This document shows, piece after piece, positions 15,966 to 22,964 of a stretch of 29,935 bases of DNA. The notes under the pieces were generated by a model. That model ran no database searches, was not told the DNA's origin, and worked only from the letters and a program-made list of their open reading frames with translations. Position numbers and translations under genes: made by a program. Numbering within the stretch: position 1 is the first letter of the stretch; each line of letters begins with the position of its first letter. This stretch comes from Verrucomicrobia bacterium UBA1727 (GTDB lineage: Bacteria; Verrucomicrobiota; Kiritimatiellia; RFP12; UBA1067): the NCBI GenBank assembly GCA_002315875.1, contig DCIL01000099.1, forward strand, positions 1 through 29,935. The letters run 5' to 3'.

Positions 15966-16874
15966 TTACTTTCTCGCCCTCCGTTTGAAGAGTGCGCGAA
16001 TGTCGTTGATGTAGGCACGATCGGTGGCGATGGACAAAGTGTCGATTCCGTTCTTTCGGAAGAATTTCACGAGCGCATCGCCTTCTTCCGTTGCCTCCGC
16101 GGCAAACGCCTTGCGCACCGCGGCACTTGAAGTGTCGACCAGCACCAGCTCGCCGGTCTCGGGGTCTTCCAGCTCGACGAGTCCGACATCCGGAAGTTCC
16201 TTCTCGGCGGGATCGGAAACATCGACACAAACGAGATCGTGACGGCGAGCGGCGGCACGCAACATCTTCGCATACGCATCGACCGCCTCTTCGCCGACCG
16301 CGTCGGGGACCATGAAATCGCTCACGAGAAACACGACGGCCTTGCGCTTCTGGACTCCGCTCAGAAACTTCATCGCCCCCGAAAGGTCGGTTCCGCCCTC
16401 GGCATCGTCCTCGGCAGCCAGCACCTCGCGCACGAGGCGCATCACGCTGTCGCGTCCCTTCCGCGGCGGAATGTACTTGACGATATGGTCTGAGAAAAGG
16501 ACGAGCCCGATCTTATCCTGGTTGCGAATCGCAGTCAGCGCCAGGAGCGCCGTGACCTCGGCGGCGAGTTCCATCTTCGAGCGGCGGATGCTGCCATAGC
16601 TCTGCGAACCAGAGACGTCGACCATGAAGAGGACTGTCAGCTCGCGTTCCTCACTGAAGCGTTTGATATAGGGAAGACCGGTCTTTGCCGTGACGTTCCA
16701 GTCGATCGTACGGACATCGTCACCGGGTTCGTACGGGCGAACCTCATCGAACTCCACACCCTGTCCCTTGAAGGTCGAATGATAGTCACCCGACAACTGG
16801 TCGTCTATCAACCGGTTGGTGAGTATCCGGATCTTTCCGACCCGGGCCATCAGTTCCTTTACATCCGCTGCCAT
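15966..16874 (-). CDS. DUF58 protein with VWA-like fold
   Basis: 302 residues from the ATG at 16874. The DUF58 hallmark FDEVRPYEPGDDVRTIDWN is at about 42-60, followed by a VWA-like MIDAS DVSGSQ at 86-91. These cytoplasmic or membrane-associated proteins are encoded next to MoxR ATPases; no MoxR gene is seen here. A GTG at 16883 lies only 2 bases from the -10 and is implausible. The ATG at 16874 would leave a leader of about 5 bases (near-leaderless). An ATG at 16850 with AAGGA before it gives a -10-to-start distance of 35 bases, like other genes here, and still covers the family core. I kept 16874 because VKELMARV fits the family N-terminus. Confidence 0.85.
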   Translation of the reverse strand: MAADVKELMARVGKIRILTNRLIDDQLSGDYHSTFKGQGVEFDEVRPYEPGDDVRTIDWNVTAKTGLPYIKRFSEERELTVLFMVDVSGSQSYGSIRRSKMELAAEVTALLALTAIRNQDKIGLVLFSDHIVKYIPPRKGRDSVMRLVREVLAAEDDAEGGTDLSGAMKFLSGVQKRKAVVFLVSDFMVPDAVGEEAVDAYAKMLRAAARRHDLVCVDVSDPAEKELPDVGLVELEDPETGELVLVDTSSAAVRKAFAAEATEEGDALVKFFRKNGIDTLSIATDRAYINDIRALFKRRARK

Positions 16875-16885
16875 AATTTCCACGT

Positions 16886-16894
16886 ATTATAGCA
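16886..16894 (-). promoter_or_regulatory. Extended -10 promoter of the DUF58 operon
   Basis: The minus strand reads TATGCTATAATACG, with TATAAT at 16891-16886. It has the extended TG but no clear -35. It lies 11 bases from the ATG at 16874. Confidence 0.7.
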
Positions 16895-16936
16895 TAAATT
16901 CGACACGCTGGTCGCACAGCGGAGCTACAAAATTGC

Positions 16937-16996
16937 GCTCGGTCTTCCCAGACTGACGACCGCAATCATGCATTCTCCAGTCCAAGAAAACCGAGC
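16937..16996 (-). terminator. 19-bp strand-specific RNA hairpin, probable operon end
   Basis: In minus-strand RNA, bases 16996-16978 pair with 16955-16937 over 19 uninterrupted positions around a 22-nt loop. Four pairs are G-U; in plus-strand RNA the same positions would be A-C mismatches. The hairpin starts 18 bases after the stop of the small Cys-rich ORF. A weak AATTTT follows, so it is not a standard terminator. A structured RNA is the alternative. Confidence 0.55.
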
Positions 16997-17014
16997 ACTT
17001 ACGGGTATTGTATT

Positions 17015-17223
17015 TCAGCGTTCGTGGCAGTTAGTCGGACTGTATGAACAGCCGCTGCCAGTACTGGTTGACTCACACCATACGCACTTTCCGTTGCCGG
17101 AACCATGCCGATGGCAGTGATTCGGCGAGTACGCACAACCGCGGCCATAGCTCGACAATCCGCACCACTGTATGCTTCTCGCAAGTTTCAACCGAAATCT
17201 TGCAAAAAATGGCGCATCCTCAT
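17015..17223 (-). CDS. Small Cys/His-rich two-module zinc-ribbon-like protein, start frame interrupted
   Basis: The frame ending TGA at 17015-17017 encodes two copies of one motif: WCGLSSYGRGCAYSPNHCH and then WCESTSTGSGCSYSPTNCH, with four Cys/His positions each at matching spacing. This suggests two small metal-binding modules. From memory, similar CxYCGSxSxGxGCxYSPxxxH repeats occur in small uncharacterised bacterial proteins; I cannot verify this here. In frame the only start is a TTG at 17191 (58 aa). An ATG at 17223 (or 17217) opens another frame that meets this one at six T's read as U UUU UUG, a classic -1 slippery heptamer. A -1 shift, polymerase slippage or a lost T would give about 71 residues. 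It may be co-transcribed with the toxin-antitoxin pair. Confidence 0.5.
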
Positions 17224-17354
17224 CCGTGTTTCAGTGGGGGCTCTGGAAAGCCCAAGTACGAGACACAGAGAGAATGCGTCACGCCGCTCTCCAAGCACCC
17301 GCTTGTGGCGGCCGGCCCGTCCGATTCACGGTCGAACGGTATGCCAAAGATCAA

Positions 17355-17741
17355 TTACACATGTTCGACAAACTCGCCATATAGCGGCAACTTGCCATCA
17401 TGTGAAAGCAGACGCAGTCCATCTTCCTCGGCCTGAGCGACAAGCATGCGGTCGAACGGATCATTGTGATGCATCGGCAAAGACGAGATTCTTTGCGAAT
17501 GACTGAAGCAAATCGGCAATTCAACGATACCCGACGCGCGGCAAAAACGAACCATCTGCTCGGATGTAACGGGGATCTCATCGGGTTTGATCGCATGCTT
17601 AATCGCAGTTTCCCAGACAGATGCCGCGCTAACGAAAAACTCATTCTCAACATTCTCAAGAATCCCCCGTGCACGATCGGAAAGTCTGGGACTGCCGACC
17701 ATCGCCCAAATCACTATCTGAGTATCAAGGAGATACTTCAT
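17355..17741 (-). CDS. vapC: PIN-domain toxin, VapC type
   Basis: 128 residues, the normal size. The four acidic PIN residues are visible: Asp6 in LLDTQ, Glu44 in VWETAIK, Asp97 in DPFDRML and Asp115 in LLSHD. VapC-type PIN proteins are Mg-dependent RNases, often cutting tRNA or rRNA, and are held inactive by the antitoxin made from the upstream gene. The ATG overlaps the antitoxin stop by 4 bases, the usual coupling for such pairs. The target RNA cannot be predicted. Confidence 0.85.
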   Translation of the reverse strand: MKYLLDTQIVIWAMVGSPRLSDRARGILENVENEFFVSAASVWETAIKHAIKPDEIPVTSEQMVRFCRASGIVELPICFSHSQRISSLPMHHNDPFDRMLVAQAEEDGLRLLSHDGKLPLYGEFVEHV

Positions 17742-18073
17742 GCCGAGACCCCGGAAAACATTGGAGCGACCTGGGCGTCAAGCTCCTCAAACGCCTGATC
17801 GAAGTTCTTCGGGAGCGCGATCTCACCTCTCATCGAACCGATTTTCATCGCCTGATTTCCATTATCGCCCGCAACAGACGACTTACGCGGCAGTAGCGTC
17901 TTCGTCGGCAGCGAATCGATCTTCACAAGGATAACCTGATATCGACCACCTTCCGGAAGCGAAACCGAGATGCTACCCGCATCACCAGCAACGTTCTCAA
18001 ACCAAACACCATCGGCGGTACCCACATTGGCAACCGTCTGCACCCAGTCCTTTTTCTCCATCACCATCGGCAT
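17738..18073 (-). CDS. Putative antitoxin of the PIN toxin, unusual N-terminus
   Basis: 111 residues (three closely spaced Met starts at 18073, 18067 and 18061; GGAG lies 10 or more bases upstream). The tail MKIGSMRGEIALPKNFDQAFEEL matches in style the toxin-neutralising tail of Phd/DUF2281 antitoxins (MKIGxLKGKIxxPxDFDxP), which wraps the PIN domain. The first ~70 residues (SISVSLPEGGRYQVILVKI and so on) look beta-rich and do not show the Phd, AbrB or RHH DNA-binding pattern I would expect. Position and 4-base overlap with the toxin support the role. Whether the N-terminus binds its own promoter is unknown. Confidence 0.6.
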   Translation of the reverse strand: MPMVMEKKDWVQTVANVGTADGVWFENVAGDAGSISVSLPEGGRYQVILVKIDSLPTKTLLPRKSSVAGDNGNQAMKIGSMRGEIALPKNFDQAFEELDAQVAPMFSGVSA

Positions 18074-18106
18074 AACAGCTTCACTCCTTTCTCCTTTTTG
18101 CCTCGT

Positions 18107-18114
18107 ATTATACC
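18107..18114 (-). promoter_or_regulatory. Extended -10 promoter of the toxin-antitoxin operon
   Basis: The minus strand reads TTTTGGTATAATACGAGG, with TATAAT at 18112-18107. It lies 33 bases before the first antitoxin start, with AAAGGAG in the leader. Confidence 0.75.
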
Positions 18115-18173
18115 AAAATCTCTTCCGCCCACCATAGCGCGAACGCCAAGTTGTTTTGACTGTCGGACCTCAC

Positions 18174-18186
18174 CCGAGGCCCTCGG
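18174..18186 (-). terminator. Short GC palindrome abutting the transporter stop
   Basis: CCGAGGCCCTCGG touches the MFS stop codon and can form a 5-bp GC hairpin. No T-tract follows, so a terminator role is only suggested by position. Confidence 0.3.
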
Positions 18187-19419
18187 TCACGTTGTCAACT
18201 CATTGGAGCGCAATTTCCACGCCCTGCAGGCGAACATCAATAGCACGAAGCCGAGCGTATAGACAGCGGCCAGGGACGCAAGGCCGACGGACATCGAGTA
18301 ATGGGACTTCGTCCACCCGAGCACCGTAGGCGAAAAGCATCCGAAGAGAAAGGCGATCATCAGATTGAACCCGGCGGCCGAAGCGTGATAGCGCGGCTCG
18401 ACCACATCGAAGAACGCGGCAAAATTGTTCGAATCGTACGCGCCGCGGAAAACACCGAAGAGGAACATTGCGAGACAGCAGGACATATAAGTCGTCGCCT
18501 GCGACATCCAGAAGATGAACGGCGCGCCCAGGAGAAGACCACCTCCGATGATCCAGAATCGAACCGTCGGAATACGCCTTACAAGCCGGTCGCCCAGACG
18601 CGAACCGATGACGATTCCCAACGCCGCGCCGAGATAATGCCAAAGGACGGCGTTAAGTCCCGCGGACGCCTTACTGACACCGAAGGTCTCGGAAAGATAA
18701 TTCGGCATCCACGTCTTGAAACCCACGTCGACGTAGACCTCCATGCCCAACGCAAGCGCAATCAGCACCGCCGCCGGCTTCGAGAACATCGCGGCTAAAG
18801 CGGAAGAGAGAGAGGTGCGAGAGGTTTGAGAAGGTTGAGAGGCATGGTGGGTGTTTTTGAGAAATACGGCGAGGACGATTACCCAGAGAAGACCAAGTAC
18901 GCCGAGAGTGCGGAACGGAAGCCGCCAGCCGTCCGTACCAAGACCCGCGAACCATCCCGCAAGCCAACTGCATCCGATGACCCCGCCATACATGCCCAGC
19001 TGCAGAAGCGAGAGCGCCGTCGCCTTCGTATCGGCATGGAGCTGTGAAATGAGCGAGGTGGAAGCCGGATAATAAAACGGCTGCCCGAATCCGTTGATGA
19101 TACCGTAAGTTACAACAAGCGCACCGATGCACGTTACGTATCCGGACGTAAGAATACCCAAGCAAAAGATTGCGACGCCAATCACCACCATCCACTTGCG
19201 ACTGAAATAGTCCGCGGCAAATCCCGCAAAGGGAATCGTAATTCCGTAGACGAGCGTGAAGACGGTGCTGACGAGTCCGAGCTGGACGTCAGTCGCGCCG
19301 ATAGAGGACTGAATGGACCCCAGAAGCGGTCCGTAAATCTGCCGCGTTCCCTGCTGTAGGAAGAAGGCAACCCAGAGAAGCGCCAGGGCCAGCCATTTGT
19401 AACGATCATCACCCTTCAT
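18187..19419 (-). CDS. MFS transporter, probable sugar or sugar-acid importer
   Basis: 410 residues with about 12 hydrophobic helices. MFS motif A is recognisable between helices 2 and 3 (GFAADYFSRKW, 66-76). The central cytoplasmic loop after helix 6 carries SQPSQTSRTSLSS (about 194-206), encoded by nonamer repeats like those in the two intergenic gaps of this operon. Downstream of a dehydrogenase, aldolase and dehydratase, import of a sugar acid or monosaccharide by cation symport is the likely job. Its start overlaps the SDR stop by 4 bases. Confidence 0.8.
   Translation of the reverse strand: MKGDDRYKWLALALLWVAFFLQQGTRQIYGPLLGSIQSSIGATDVQLGLVSTVFTLVYGITIPFAGFAADYFSRKWMVVIGVAIFCLGILTSGYVTCIGALVVTYGIINGFGQPFYYPASTSLISQLHADTKATALSLLQLGMYGGVIGCSWLAGWFAGLGTDGWRLPFRTLGVLGLLWVIVLAVFLKNTHHASQPSQTSRTSLSSALAAMFSKPAAVLIALALGMEVYVDVGFKTWMPNYLSETFGVSKASAGLNAVLWHYLGAALGIVIGSRLGDRLVRRIPTVRFWIIGGGLLLGAPFIFWMSQATTYMSCCLAMFLFGVFRGAYDSNNFAAFFDVVEPRYHASAAGFNLMIAFLFGCFSPTVLGWTKSHYSMSVGLASLAAVYTLGFVLLMFACRAWKLRSNELTT
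18806..18842. repeat. Nonamer repeat inside the transporter gene
   Basis: About four 9-base units related to GTTGAGAAG (AGAGAGAGG, TGCGAGAGG, TTTGAGAAG, GTTGAGAGG). They have the same orientation as the array at 20182-20220. Nine bases are three codons, so the frame is kept and the units encode S-Q-P/S-Q-T/S-R-T. Confidence 0.7.
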
Positions 19420-20177
19420 GCTTCAAACCCGTATTTTTCGCCCTTGTCGGAAAGAAGACGCGCACCACCGTCCATGACAATGTCCGCACCGGTTATGGAT
19501 GCCGCGGCCGGAGAGTCGAGGAAGAGCACCGTCTTACCTACCTCGTCCGGCTGCACCCAGCGATGAAGCGGAATCTTGTAGTAGGTCGTTTCCTTCTCGT
19601 CGAGGCGCGCGGCCTTCGTATCCGTCCACCCCGGTGAGATCGAATTGCAGCGGATTTTGTATTTCGACATCTCAAGCGCGATATGCTGAGCCATCTTGAC
19701 GAGTCCCGTCTTCATCGATCCGTAGGCCGAGGCACGGGCAAATCGGCAGTAGGCGTTGTTGGACGCGATGATCACGATGTTGCCTGCGCTCTCCTGGTCC
19801 TTCATGATTTTCGCCGCTTCCTGGCAGCAGAAATACGGCGCACGGAAATCAACCGCGTAATTCTTGTCGAAGGCCTCAGGCGTCATCTCAAGAAAAGGCG
19901 CGAGCAGCGTGATGCCAGCATTGTTCACGAAGAGATCGAGCCGTCCGAAATCGGTCATAAACGCGGAAAACATCGCAGCGATCGCCGCGGTATCCGAAAG
20001 ATCGGCCTGATAGACGCGGGCGATACCACCGGCACGGCGGATCTCGTCCGCAGCGCCTTCAGCACCGGCAGCGGAGCTGTTGCAGTGAAGACCAACTGCA
20101 TATCCGGCCTTTGCGAGTTCAAGCGCAATGGCCTTGCCGATACCAGTGCCGGCGCCGGTTATCAGGGAAGTTTTCAT
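19416..20177 (-). CDS. Short-chain dehydrogenase/reductase (classical SDR)
   Basis: 253 residues. Cofactor motif TGAGTGIG at 7-14, NNAG at 85-88, and the catalytic set Ser139, Tyr152, Lys156 (YGSMK). PGWTDT follows. In this operon it probably oxidises a sugar to its lactone or a sugar acid to a keto acid with NAD(P). No Shine-Dalgarno sequence precedes the ATG: the whole 42-base gap to the aldolase gene is CT-rich nonamer repeat on the coding strand, so it may depend on translational coupling. Confidence 0.85.
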   Translation of the reverse strand: MKTSLITGAGTGIGKAIALELAKAGYAVGLHCNSSAAGAEGAADEIRRAGGIARVYQADLSDTAAIAAMFSAFMTDFGRLDLFVNNAGITLLAPFLEMTPEAFDKNYAVDFRAPYFCCQEAAKIMKDQESAGNIVIIASNNAYCRFARASAYGSMKTGLVKMAQHIALEMSKYKIRCNSISPGWTDTKAARLDEKETTYYKIPLHRWVQPDEVGKTVLFLDSPAAASITGADIVMDGGARLLSDKGEKYGFEA

Positions 20178-20181
20178 GAGA

Positions 20182-20220
20182 GTTGAGAGGGTTGAGAAGG
20201 TTGAGAAAGTTGAGAGGGTT
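20182..20220. repeat. Nonamer tandem repeat between SDR and aldolase genes
   Basis: Four exact-length units, GTTGAGAGG, GTTGAGAAG, GTTGAGAAA and GTTGAGAGG, plus GTT. The last base is part of the aldolase stop codon, and the SDR start is 4 bases from the other end. Confidence 0.95.
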
Positions 20221-21134
20221 CACCTTCCAAATCTCTTTTCCGTAATCGCATAGTATTCTTCGAAGAGCTTTTCGAACTCTTCATCGACGGAGAAGGTGGG
20301 ACGGCGACAGACGTCGTTTGCAATAATGCCGCGCTTCATGAGAATCTTCTTCTCAAAGTAGATGATCTCCTCGACATTCTGACGAATGTGATTCAAGATG
20401 GGCAAAATGAAGTTGTGCGCTTCAATCGCACCCTTGCGGTCTCCCGCGAAATACTTGTTGTAGATGTCGAGATATAGATCATACATCGAGCAACCCGGCA
20501 TCGCTCCGACAGCGCCGCGATCAAAGGTCTCGAGCATCTGGTAGCCAGCATTGCCGGCAAAGACACGGATCGAATCCCCAAGCTTGCCGATGAGATTAGA
20601 GATGTACTTTCCAGCCGGCTTGCACTCGATCTTGTAATAGACGACATTCGGCGCTTCGGCAGTAAGCTTCGCGAAGATATCCGGCGAGATCGCCACACCC
20701 GTCTGCTCCGGCGCGTACTGCATCATGATCGGCATGTTCGGAACGGATTTCGCGATGGCAAGCGAATGCTGATAGATGAGGTCCGCACCCGGCTTCAGAA
20801 AGAACGGCGGCAGCACCATCATCGAGTCCGCCCCCGCCCTCTCGATCTCCTTGGCGAACTCGATGGCATTGGCAGTCGAGTGACGCGTATCGGAGACGAT
20901 TACCGGTACGTTGTGCTTATGCGCCTCATCGATGGTGACGCGCATCATTTCACGCTGTTCCGATTCGTTCAGCTTGTAATACTCGCCGGCAATGCCGAAA
21001 AGCGTGAGCGCATGGCATCCACCCTTTGCGAGCGTGGCAACGAGATTGCGGAGCGAATCATAATCGACCGATTCGTCCTTGTTGAACGGTGCGGCCACAA
21101 TGGGACAAATTCCTTTGATCAAATCTAAATTCAT
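20220..21134 (-). CDS. DapA/N-acetylneuraminate lyase-fold aldolase
   Basis: 304 residues, the full (beta/alpha)8 length. Schiff-base Lys168 is in YYKIE and the catalytic Tyr140 in QYAPEQTG. The GTTGE carboxylate-binding loop of DHDPS is GIAGE here (47-51), so lysine biosynthesis is unlikely. With an IlvD/Edd dehydratase upstream, the best guess is cleavage of a 2-keto-3-deoxy sugar acid to pyruvate and an aldehyde. A GAGGTG ribosome site precedes the ATG. Both flanking gaps are filled with nonamer repeats in opposite orientation. Confidence 0.8.
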   Translation of the reverse strand: MNLDLIKGICPIVAAPFNKDESVDYDSLRNLVATLAKGGCHALTLFGIAGEYYKLNESEQREMMRVTIDEAHKHNVPVIVSDTRHSTANAIEFAKEIERAGADSMMVLPPFFLKPGADLIYQHSLAIAKSVPNMPIMMQYAPEQTGVAISPDIFAKLTAEAPNVVYYKIECKPAGKYISNLIGKLGDSIRVFAGNAGYQMLETFDRGAVGAMPGCSMYDLYLDIYNKYFAGDRKGAIEAHNFILPILNHIRQNVEEIIYFEKKILMKRGIIANDVCRRPTFSVDEEFEKLFEEYYAITEKRFGR

Positions 21135-21156
21135 CTTACACCTCTTACCTTTCTTA

Positions 21157-21211
21157 AACTTTCTAAACCTCTCAACTTCTCAACCTTCTCAACCTTCTCA
21201 ACCTCTCAACT
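21157..21211. repeat. Nonamer tandem repeat between aldolase and dehydratase genes, inverted
   Basis: Units of 8-9 bases around CAACCTTCT (two exact copies at 21181-21198 with shorter variants on both sides). This is the reverse complement of the array at 20182-20220. The array ends in the dehydratase stop codon. Confidence 0.9.
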
Positions 21212-22892
21212 ACAAATACTTAAGGTCACAGCCCTCGTTGGCCTGGAGGACGTTGTCGATGAAGTTACGCACGAAGCCGCGTTTGATATCGGGATGCTCC
21301 TTGAGCTTCACGTCCTTCAAGCGCGCGACGATTTCCTCGTCCGGAACATTGAGCTGAATGAGATTGTTCTCAACATCGAGCGTAATCGTATCGCCGTCGC
21401 GTACTGCCGCGAGCGGACCGCCTGCCGCGCTCTCGGGAGCAACGTGCAGCACGACCGTACCGAACGCGCCGCCCGACATGCGCGAATCCGTAATGCGCAC
21501 GTAATCGTGAATGCCGCGGCGCGAAAGTTTCGGAGGAATCGGCATGTAGTTGCCGAACTCCGGCATACCCGGCGCTCCCTTCGGACCGTATCCGCGAAGG
21601 ACGATCACCTTGTTCTCGTCCATATCGGAATCGTCATCCAAAAGATACTTCTCGGCGGCGGCAAGATCATCAAAGACACGTGCCTCGCCAGTATGCTTGA
21701 GAAGATTCGGCGAAGCGGCCGAGCGCTTGATCACCGCACCACCCGGCGCAAGATTGCCGCGGAGGACAGCGATGCCGCCAGTCGGCGAGATCGGATTGTC
21801 TATCGGACGGATCGTCTCCCGATCGTAGGCGTAGTCGACGGTGGCGAGATTCTCGGCAACCGTCTTGCCGCTCACAGTCGGACAGTCCCCGTCCAGCATC
21901 GGCAGCAACTCCTTCATCAGCGCCGGCACGCCGCCAGCGTTGCGGAACTCCATGCCGACCGTACCCTTGCCGTGGGGTTTAACGCTTACGAGGAGCGGTG
22001 TCTTGCGACTGATCTCGTCAAACTCCATCAGATCGAGCGGAATTCCGGCACGACGGCAAATCGCCTTGAGATGAATCAAAAGATTCGTCGAACCGCCAGC
22101 CGCCATCAACACCTTGATCGCATTCGTGACCGAGCGCTTGGTGATGATGTCGGATGGTTTTACACCCTTCTCCACCAGACGGACGATCTGCCGACCGGTC
22201 ATTTCCGAAAGCCGCAGCTTCTCGCTCGACACGGCCAACGATGAGGCGGAATACGGAAGCGCGAGTCCGAGCGCTTCGACCACGGTCTGACAGGTATTGG
22301 CCGTGCCCATGATCGGACACGCCCCGACCGAACCGTAGAGGCACCCTTCGCGCTTCGAGACCTCCTCGAGAGACATCTCGCCCGAGGTATACTTCTCCCA
22401 GAGCTTGAAGCTGTCCGTTCCGCAGGCGAGCGACTCACCCTGGAAGTTGCCGGGCAGCATCGGACCGCCCGGAAGGTAGATCGTCGGCTTGTTCGCCGAC
22501 ACCGCCGCCATCACCTGCGCCGGCACGTTCTTGTCACACGACCCCATCAGCACGATGCCGTCGAACGGCTGGCGCGCAATGAGTTCCTCGGTGGTCATCG
22601 AAAGAAGATTGCGGTAGACCATCGAGGAGATGTCGAAGAAGACCTCGCAGATGGACATCGTGTTCATCTCGAGCGGAAAACCGCCCGCCGCCCAGACGCC
22701 GCGCTTCACGGCTTCGGAGAGCATCCGGAAGTTGTAGTGCCCCGGATTCGTCTCGCTCCAGGTGTTGATGATGCCGATGAGCGGCTTTTCGATGTCCTCG
22801 TCAGTATAGCCCATCGTCTTCAAGAGGGCGTTTCTCAATAGCCCCTGCCGCGTCCCGCGCTTCTTCCACTTCGCAGAATAGTTGTTTTCCAT
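21210..22892 (-). CDS. IlvD/Edd-family dehydratase, probable sugar-acid dehydratase
   Basis: 560 residues. Family motifs are GSCDKN (Cys119), YGSVGACPIMGTANTC (Cys192) and GYGPKGAPGMPE. Such iron-sulfur enzymes remove water from a dihydroxy acid. The neighbours point to a C5 or C6 sugar acid instead of the branched-chain amino acid substrate. At the place where [2Fe-2S] members usually read NPCH, this one reads NPGH (Gly51). I chose the ATG at 22892 because GAGGTG sits 8 bases before it; the GTG at 22898 is only 2 bases from that site. Confidence 0.85.
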   Translation of the reverse strand: MENNYSAKWKKRGTRQGLLRNALLKTMGYTDEDIEKPLIGIINTWSETNPGHYNFRMLSEAVKRGVWAAGGFPLEMNTMSICEVFFDISSMVYRNLLSMTTEELIARQPFDGIVLMGSCDKNVPAQVMAAVSANKPTIYLPGGPMLPGNFQGESLACGTDSFKLWEKYTSGEMSLEEVSKREGCLYGSVGACPIMGTANTCQTVVEALGLALPYSASSLAVSSEKLRLSEMTGRQIVRLVEKGVKPSDIITKRSVTNAIKVLMAAGGSTNLLIHLKAICRRAGIPLDLMEFDEISRKTPLLVSVKPHGKGTVGMEFRNAGGVPALMKELLPMLDGDCPTVSGKTVAENLATVDYAYDRETIRPIDNPISPTGGIAVLRGNLAPGGAVIKRSAASPNLLKHTGEARVFDDLAAAEKYLLDDDSDMDENKVIVLRGYGPKGAPGMPEFGNYMPIPPKLSRRGIHDYVRITDSRMSGGAFGTVVLHVAPESAAGGPLAAVRDGDTITLDVENNLIQLNVPDEEIVARLKDVKLKEHPDIKRGFVRNFIDNVLQANEGCDLKYL

Positions 22893-22927
22893 CTTCACTT
22901 CACCTCTTTGGTAAATATGTATGCCGT

Positions 22928-22936
22928 ATTATACCA
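22928..22936 (-). promoter_or_regulatory. Extended -10 promoter of the sugar-acid operon
   Basis: The minus strand reads TTTTTGGTATAATACGG, with TATAAT at 22933-22928. It lies 35 bases from the chosen start. No convincing -35; the perfect hairpin at 22965-23008 starts 31 bases upstream. Confidence 0.75.
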
Positions 22937-22964
22937 AAAACCATAGCAATTGTTTCATACTATA

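Noticed and set aside
17044..17506. Overlapping plus-strand frames
   Set aside because: Antisense to the Cys/His-rich ORF and the PIN toxin; no motif.
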